Source: Nereocystis luetkeana (Eukaryota; Sar; Phaeophyceae; Laminariales; Laminariaceae). From it: 64,000 bases of DNA. Every line of letters begins with the position of its first letter. Position 1 is the first letter of the stretch. Both the position numbers and the translations under genes were made by a program. Shown piece after piece: positions 46,701-64,000 of this stretch. The stretch spans positions 4,396,569 to 4,460,568 of the forward strand of contig JARUPZ010000027.1 in assembly GCA_031213475.1 (NCBI GenBank). Reading direction: 5' to 3'. The notes under the pieces were generated by a model. It was given only the letters and a program-made list of their open reading frames with translations. It had not been told where the DNA came from and did not search any database.

Positions 46701-49700
46701 GCGAGAGGGCTCCAACACACTCCTTGCCCGTGCAAGCGCCCCGCAGGCAACTAACGTTCCATCCTCCCTCCCTCCTCGACCCACTTCTGACCACTCTCCT
46801 TCAATTGGGCCTTCATTTACGCCTTTGAAATCAACGTATGCCCGTGCTTCACTGCAGGTGTACCATACTCCTGATACTGTTGACGAGCAGGCTCACCTCG
46901 ATCATCTCTGGGGGCAGGTAATCGAGGGTGCCACAGAGAGTGTTGCGCCTGGAGTTTGGCGCGTGAACGCTCCAGCCGAAGTCAGCGAGCTTCAGCCCTC
47001 CTCGCGAACCGATCAGAAGATTTTCGGGCTGTCGATTGACGCCACGGCGGAATGAGGACATCGCGAGCACAAAACACCACGAAGAAATGGGTAAAGTTAG
47101 TGGGTAAGCTTAAGTGCAGGCAGTACGCAAATATCATTTAACAAGCAGCCAGTAGGCCCTCGGCTGCCACCCTCCGGATAAAGAAGCGCCACAAACGTCC
47201 ATCGCCCAGCAGGCGCGAGTATACAAGAGCAAAGCAAAAACGTGCGAAAGTCTACAGCACCAGCAATTTCCGCCAGGATCGAACCCCGGCATACTGCTGT
47301 GAAGCCCGGCAGTATCCGCAGTAAAAAACCTCGAAGTATGGCGAATACTGGCAGCATGAGCAGTATCGAAGCCTGACATACTGCCAGTGTTCTCGGCCAG
47401 TGCCTCCAGTGTGTCCGTCCCCCGCGAAAGCAATTTACTGCAGCTCCTACTCCCGAAATCATGTGTTAAATCTTTTCCGCGAAAAAACTGTGGACGAGAG
47501 TATCGAAACAGTGCAGCAGATACTCCCGGGGCATTGCATACTCCAGGAACCTAACTTGAGTGCAGTACTACTGGTCAAGATACCGCCACTACTTGCAGTA
47601 TCCGCTCTAGACCACCCAACATCTTGCAAGTACAGGCAGTGTCCGCAGCATCGAACTCCGAAGTACTTGCAAGTGCAGGCGGGCAGGATCCACAGACATT
47701 ACACAACCCCCCAAAACTGCGGGTACTCGCAGTATGAGCGGCGGTGTCGATCCTGAACTAATGCCAGTACTCACATTACCTCTAATAAAAAGTAACCGCA
47801 CCTTCCCCCCAAGCTACTGTACTTCGTCATGCTCCCCACTGCCGGGAGCACCTATCAATAAGCCGTCAGTCGGCGTGCCGCACAAAAAACAAAATGTCAA
47901 GTACAGCAGCGGCGATTGTTCCATGGAAAGCGACCTCAGGCTGCTCTAGATACACAATCGTGAATACGTTAGTTTTTGTTCCATATCATACCTGGTATTC
48001 ACTATGGTGAAACTAGAGCACACCGAGGTCGTTTTCCCTGGGGCAATCAATCGCTGCTGCTGTACTTGGATTTTGTATTGTGCGGCACGCCGACTGACTG
48101 CCTGCCGGCGTTCTCGAAACTAAGGATTCACTCAAGACTCAAGACTCAATCAAGCCCAAGGACCGAAGTGAAACAAATACACACATGAATAGTCTACTGA
48201 AATAACGAAATAAACAGACATACCCTGTACCCGCACCCGCCCCGCCCACTTGCTCCGGCGAACAATGCGCTCATCTTCTCCAGCAAGGTGCCACAACAAA
48301 TACCAAATCGGACTCACGGACTCTCGTCATACATGCTGGTAACCGAAGCCAAAAAAAAAACATACCCCCGACCTTCGAACAGTAAATAGCCCTACGAACT
48401 TCGATAACTACTACCTGGTATTCAAAAAATTAATAACAGAACGAAACGAAGACACTACTAGTTAATACCTCCCCCCTCTCCCCCCCCCCCCCCCCGAAAA
48501 AAAAGGAGGGCTGTCGATATTAATTGCGAAAAAAGCAGGGCTATTGATATCAACATCGAAAAAGGAGGGCTGTTGATATTTTCATTTTCATATTTATAGT
48601 GTATTAATAGTATGGGCCTTGACCCAGCTCCAACAAAAATGGTTGAAAACTATCATACCTGGACCCCAACACCGACTGCGCGGAAAGACTCTTTGAATGC
48701 AATAAGCAGTCTACCGCCCGGTGCGGGAAAAGTATACTCCTTCAGTGTTCAAACCCGAGCCCATATGACCACTATATTACCGGTCAGATTGGTACCAACC
48801 ATTTTATCGAAGCTGGGCCTAGTCGGAAACACTATTAATATTAATAGTTACGGAGTGGCGTAAGTGATAGTACCCAGAACCCCCGATGGACTCATAAACC
48901 ATGCATCTTCCTTTCAACCCCTATTAGAACCGCAGTCCCGTTCTGCGTTTGGGGGACAAACTCTTTGAAATTTGAGTGGTTTGTCCCCTAAACGGGATTG
49001 CAGTTCTGAAAGGGTCAATACACCATACCTGGTATTTGGTTGTGACTACAGCACTACTACGTATTACAGCAGCAGTGTTCCGCCGTGATACTCGTAAACA
49101 CAACCGAAAAAATATCCTCCCATGTCCTGAACCGAAAGTCTGATCACGCGCGCGCGGCGCACATCGCAAGCAACGCACCCACATACGTACACAGCAGCAG
49201 TTGGCGCACGCACCTTGAGATCCCGGTGAATCACTTTTTTCTTGTGGCAGTGATCAAGCGCCTGCGCCACGTCTAGAACGTAGCGCGCCCCCTTCTCCTC
49301 GGGGAAGCGCCCCTTGCACAGCTGTTTGTACAGCTCACCCCCCGGGGCAAACTCGAGGATGAGGTAGATTCGCCGGTCGTCGTAAAAATAGCCGAACAAT
49401 CGCAAAATATTCCGGTGCCTGAAAGAAAACAACCGACAATGGACAAGCAAAATCAAAAGATCGGAATCAAAATCATGAAAATGATCACAGCAGTCATCAT
49501 GATCATGGAACAACGACGAATTTCATGATTGTGGATACCAGGCCCCCTTCCCCTAGCCCCTAGAGAGTGAGTACCGCCTCATCACAACTTCAAGGTCACA
49601 TCCAAGGCCTGTTGCTCATATGGCGAAAATCAAAATCATCTTCAGAAAAACTAAACAGGACTGATATCGGCGGCGTACAGCAAAAGCAGAAGCACGTACA

Positions 49701-52700
49701 GGTCACGCCCAGAGCACAACGGAACGGAAAATCCCCAATCTATGCCCAGGAAGACTCAACCCTTCAATGGTCAGGAGGGGGGGGAGGGGAGGCGGCGGGG
49801 AGGCGGGGGGCGGGGGCGGGGGCAAGGGCGCCCGAACGCTACTCGTGGCATTGGAAGCAAAGCTAGGTCAACGACAAACTAAAGCGCCGTCGTCCATTTT
49901 CGCTTCCCGGCCCGGGCGCTAAAACGGATTCGGGACCCAGCGGACGCGAGCGACCCAGAAACTATCCTGCCATTGGGGGGAAATATCAAATATAAAAACG
50001 GGCGGAAACACGCAAGCACTCGCGCCAGCGGGAGCACGATAAATTATTGACATACTCATACCAGCACCTGCTGCTACTACGGAGATATGCTGTAGCATTT
50101 GTGAGGTACAAAATGCTGTTTTGGGATGATATACTCGTACATGCGCGCGATTTAAATTTCTAGCGTTGGTCGAACGAATGGGACATAACCGAACAATCGA
50201 TCAACCGAGCAATTAATTTGTGCAAGGGTTTAATAACCTTGTGCTGTCATGCTGCCGTGCATCAATACCTCAGGCAGTAGTTTCGGAGCTGCGGGGCAAC
50301 GTACGCTCAACGCTCGACAACTGCTGCTTCAAGAGCTACTGCAAGCAAAGGGAACCGAAGGCGGAAGGACGTATGTACGCACATGAAAACGAAGGTTGCG
50401 GCCTCCGTGCTGCTCTGTTACTTCCAAGCTTGAAAGCTCTATACGTACACACCCGAAAGCGCAAGTTGCATTTCTGCATTTCGTTTTTTTACATTTTTGC
50501 TTGTTCGGGACGAATCTAAATCCTAATACCCACTACATCCATGAATGGTTACCGCGCGTTTCTCGCTCCCACCCGCCGCAGTCGAGCCCGCAGAAGTCGC
50601 GACTGCATTGCAATTGTCTGTGCACCTACAGTTAATGTATTATCAATAGCAACGACGACAACAAACATGTCCTGCTATTGATCGATTGTATACCTGGTAG
50701 TCTTTAGCGTGTACCAGGTACGTATGATACAGGGTACAGCAGTATATCGTAGTAGACTCAGTAGACTCCTAATCTACAAATGGATAGCATACCAGGGTAC
50801 CAGGTATGAGATATGAGATTGAAGGTGTTGTTTGACGTTCAGCCATCTGCGCCCCCGTCGACCGAAAAGACTGCGAATCTGCCAAGGCTCTTCGTGAAAC
50901 TACTCGACACTCGTATGAACTTAGGAAAGTACGGAGTACGGATAAAAAACACCAAAACTGTCATATTCTAGTCAGGCGTAGAGGTTCGATGGTACCAGGC
51001 ACTCGTCTACTCTGCACGTACATATCATAGAGAGCTTCGAACTTGCTGCTGCTGTTGCTGCTGCGGGCATAACAAGAATCTAATGTCACCACGAACCACG
51101 AGACATCTTACTCTACTGTCTGTAGGTCACACACGTCGACTACTACTACTACTACTACTACTACTGCTGTACGTACGTACTCTGTTCACCGTACAGCGAC
51201 GACGTATGTACTCTGTTTACCGTACGTACAGGTTCGTGTTACCGCTTCCAAACGCCCACAAATACGTTTGCACAACACACACCTGAGATGAGACTGGATC
51301 TCAATCTCCCGCCGCAACTGGTGCTCCACCCCGGCCCTCAGCAGCTGGTTCTTCTGCAGGACCTTGAGGGCCACGATATAGTGCGTCTTCTTCTCTCGCG
51401 CGAGGTACACCGACCCGAACTTGCCCTTGCCCAAAGGCAGCCCGATCTCGAAGTCGGAGAGGCTCCAGTGCTTGCCCTTTCTGGCCGTCGACTCGCCACC
51501 GCCAATGCCGCTGCCGATGCTGCTGCCGCCGCTCCCTTCCCTCGGTTGCTTCAGCCGGACGCGCTGAGGCCCCTCGGTCGTCGAGGCATTGCCGCTGGCC
51601 GGGACCTGCGTTGCCGTTGAGGCAAGCAGGCAAGCAGAAGCAAGCAGGCAGGGCAGACGATTTCGGTCCGGTTGCGACCAGGGACGACGAGAACGAAAAT
51701 GTTGAACGAGTTGACCGGAAGGCTTCTTGCTGATTTGTTATTGGTGCTTTTCGGTCGAAGCTACTCGTACGAACGTAGCTTCATGGCTGGCGGCTGGCGG
51801 TGAATATCGTCGTGAGTGGTATCACAGGTTACTGCTGTTGGTGGTTCTGGTGCTGGGGGCGTCGGGGCTGCCAGCATTGACTGCTGATATTCGCGATGGC
51901 AAAGGGGGCGAAACACGCGGAGGATCCACGTGACGAAGGGCAACAGCGGTGGGACTCGACAAGCCACAAGCCACACCGCCGTTGATTGACACTTTGACAC
52001 AGGGGTAAACTAGGGAAGATGCATGTTGCGCGCGTGCGGAGGGCTCGGAGCCAGTAGCGGACCATCAACACGGCAGAGCAGACAGGGAATCGGCAGCAGC
52101 GGCTGTGTTGCGAGGGGTTCGTGGGTGATGAGCGTGCTTGTGGTTGCAACAGGGAGGGGGGCGTGATGGAACGGGCACGGAAAAAAAAGGCGCGGGAGCG
52201 AGCCAGAGACGGGGCTAAAATCAGACGAGAGGGGTAGAAAATAAAGTCAACGGCGACCTCAACCAAATACCACGTCGCCTTCGCTGCATACTTTGGCGAC
52301 TTTCGAAGCGAAAATCGGAGCAACTGACCCACCTTCAGCCGCGGCTGCTTTGGCGCTGCCTCTCCTGGCCGTCCTTCTCGCTTTGTGCCCGTCTGCGCGT
52401 TCTCTGCTGGAGCATTTGGGCGAAGCAAAGCGAGGCGGTCGGGAGGCGCTCAGAGAGAGATGGAGGAAAAATCGAAAAACAAACCAACGACCTCGTCCCT
52501 CTACAAGAAAAGACAAATGGAGCAATCAGACTCCAAGGCATGCGTCTACAGCCTCAAGCAGGCATCTCCATGGTTACAGAGAGGAGAGTAGCGCTGCAAG
52601 CCCAGACGACGCGCTCACCTTTGGATGCCCCCCCACTATCTCCCGTTGCTCCTGTTGTTGACGCTGCTGGAGGTTTGGGCTTGTTGAGTAAAGATTGAAA

Positions 52701-52817
52701 CGGATTTCCTGCTCCTCCTCCACCACCACCACCACCTGCTGCTACTGCTGCTGCTGCTGCTGTTGGTTTTGCAGGTGCAGCACCACCGGCCTCACCCTTC
52801 ATGCTCCTCCTGTGCAT
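43750..52817 (-). CDS. AURK: Aurora-family mitotic serine/threonine kinase
   Basis: Eight exons in coding order: 52817-52619, 52406-52333, 51605-51283, 49418-49214, 47028-46897, 46319-46170, 45354-45277, 43857-43750. All phases agree and give 422 aa. The first ~135 residues are low complexity (poly-Ala, eight Gly), with no clear destruction box. The kinase domain follows WSLSDFEIG: Gly-rich loop GKGKFGSV (150-157), VALK Lys172, helix with [16 protein letters not shown], catalytic HRDLK (263-267), DFGW (283-286) and activation loop RRNTLCGT. Thr297 is the equivalent of human Aurora A Thr288. GVPPFEA and SHPWI complete the fold. The last exon is tiny (35 residues plus stop), is not obvious as an open frame, and was placed by its SHPWI motif and phase. 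Aurora kinases act at centrosomes, spindles or centromeres. The A/B subtype cannot be decided here. A second in-frame Met (residue 6) could be the start. Confidence 0.95.
44431..44507. repeat. Family C element, shorter copy
   Basis: ACTGCAGTCCCATTTTGGGG, CACTCAAAATCCAAGTAG, CAAAACGGGACTGCA, GAAAGG. Confidence 0.75.
44560..44735. repeat. Two adjacent degenerate family B elements
   Basis: TATACCACTCTGGGCACAAT with TGTAAGCACCGTT, then ATATACCACTCTAGGCTCAA and TATAAACACC. A right end TTTTCGGCCAGAGTGCTA closes the block. Confidence 0.65.
44850..44965. repeat. Family A element with an internal CCAGGTA insertion
   Basis: Left end TATTACGGGGGACTATATTG, right end TTTACTATGGTCCCCCGTGA. The right arm reads GGTCCTACCAGGTATTTACT where sibling copies read CCTATTTACT. 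It lies in the last intron of the Aurora kinase gene. Confidence 0.88.
45567..45955 (+). repeat. Family E copy carrying a nested family B element
   Basis: Forward copy (GCAGGGTCTGTACACGTAGT, GCTCCAACCCAGAACAAATA, ACAACATGAGCTACTGAATG ... CAGGAATCTATCTACCCTGA). It is interrupted by a 79-bp family B element at 45802-45880 and carries two TACCWGGTA 9-mers (45724 and 45738). It lies in the Aurora intron between exons 6 and 7. Confidence 0.8.
45800..45882. repeat. MITE-like element with TA target duplication (family B)
   Basis: A clean 79-bp element. Its ends are CCACTCTGTCC and the perfect inverted complement GGACAGAGTGG, with TA immediately outside each end. That structure is typical of Tc1/mariner-type non-autonomous elements, which is established family knowledge. 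It has no coding capacity. Confidence 0.9.
48916..49015. repeat. Family C element
   Basis: AACCCCTATTAGAACCGCAG, TCCCGTTCTGCGTTTGGGGG, TTTGAAATTTGAGTGGTTTG and GGGATTGCAGTTCTGAAAGG. It lies in the Aurora intron before exon 4. Confidence 0.8.
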
Positions 52818-53220
52818 GAGGCGCGCTCGTGGGGTTCACGGCCTACCTGCCTGCGACTAGGATGTCGTCGTCTACAGGTCCACCGAAACGATAGTGTGAA
52901 AGTCACCGTTGTACACGGCAGGACGAAAAATGAAAAATGCAAAGTGTAAGGCCTCCCACGGTGATACGGGGACACAATCACATTTAAAAAAGACACAAAA
53001 GTGGGCCGCGCCGTCACCAGGCGCCATCCGGAGGTAGACATTCGGACGAGCACAGAAACGTATTACGGTTGCCCTTTTGACGGCGATAGACGATCGAAGC
53101 ACTGGGAAGTCCACTCGTTCGCAGCTTGCGACGGCTGCTACCCTTGCTCGTCTCGGAAGCGAAGCCTTTGAGCAGCGAGCATCTTCGATTGTGGGGGTGA
53201 AAAGGTGACTAAAGTGCGAC
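52818..53220. promoter_or_regulatory. 403-bp divergent region between the Aurora kinase and POLA1
   Basis: Only 403 bp separate the start codons of two divergent cell-cycle genes, so both promoters and 5' UTRs must fit here unless non-coding exons lie inside the neighbours. No TATA box is evident. GC-rich stretches lie around 53000-53040 (GGGCCGCGCCGTCACCAGGC). No element can be assigned to a specific factor. Confidence 0.65.
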
Positions 53221-63743
<10,523 letters not shown>

Positions 63744-64000
63744 GTGGGTGGGTGGGTCGGTGTGGTGTTGAGTGATGCGCAGTGGGTTGTGGATGCTGTG
63801 GGGTTGGGTTGGGATGGGGTGGTTGACTTGGTTGTTGGTTGTCAAATGTGTTGTTGGCGGGAGGCCGCGGTTTGACTTCTCGACTGACCGCACGAAAACG
63901 CGCGTGGTTAGGCCGCACGAGACCTTGACGAAGAGTCTGATCTCCTGGGATCTTTGTTGATGGGTAGCCGGTGTGTCGGTTGTGCGTGTTGGTTGCGCCT
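63744..64000 (+). other. POLA1 intron running off the window
   Basis: It starts with a GTGGGTGGGT donor region and G/T-rich sequence. No further POLA1 exon is recognised before the edge. Confidence 0.7.

Noticed and set aside
47270-47300. tRNA-like GGATCGAACCCCGG segment
   Set aside because: No acceptor, D or anticodon arms could be folded around it by eye.

Overview
This window is nuclear DNA from an intron-rich eukaryote, most likely a brown alga (Ectocarpus-type stramenopile). That assignment is an inference. It rests on GC-rich short exons (mostly 75-420 bp) in long, T/G-rich, repeat-laden introns, alanine/glycine homopolymer insertions in conserved proteins, many CAG/CTG and poly-C/poly-G tracts, and neighbouring genes that alternate strand. 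No prokaryotic, organellar or viral gene was seen. A run of 100 N at 32508-32607 is an assembly gap.

Five protein genes were rebuilt by following conserved protein families across GT-AG (once GC-AG) introns with matching phases. They lie strictly + - + - +. (1) About 1568-2997 (+): the 3' part of a probable glomulin/ALF4-family gene, with a doubtful upstream exon at 429-632. (2) 4962-11026 (-): the complete 26S proteasome base ATPase RPT1/PSMC2, 7 exons, 436 aa. (3) 12886-38512 (+): splicing factor SF3B1, 22 visible exons plus one or more lost in the gap, with three one-base deficits that break the frame. (4) 43750-52817 (-): an Aurora kinase, 8 exons, 422 aa. (5) 53221 to beyond the right edge (+): the N-terminal third to half of the DNA polymerase alpha catalytic subunit POLA1; its polymerase domain lies outside the window. 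Pairs 2/3 and 4/5 are divergent; pairs 1/2 and 3/4 are convergent. The Aurora and POLA1 start codons are only 403 bp apart.

The non-coding space is the unusual part. At least five dispersed repeat families recur: three short inverted-repeat, MITE-like families, one family whose copies run into poly-C (or poly-G) tracts, and one 200-290 bp GATCTA-rich family. Over these lies a 9-mer, TACCAGGTA or its reverse complement TACCTGGTA, found 32 times where about 0.5 is expected by chance, and never in an exon. Sibling repeat copies differ by exactly this insertion (TA becomes TA-CCWGG-TA). This looks like the footprint of a TA-targeting DNA transposon, or an equivalent micro-insertion process. It is the strongest candidate here for something undescribed.

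All gene models come from reading the sequence. No alignment, RNA data or database search was available.
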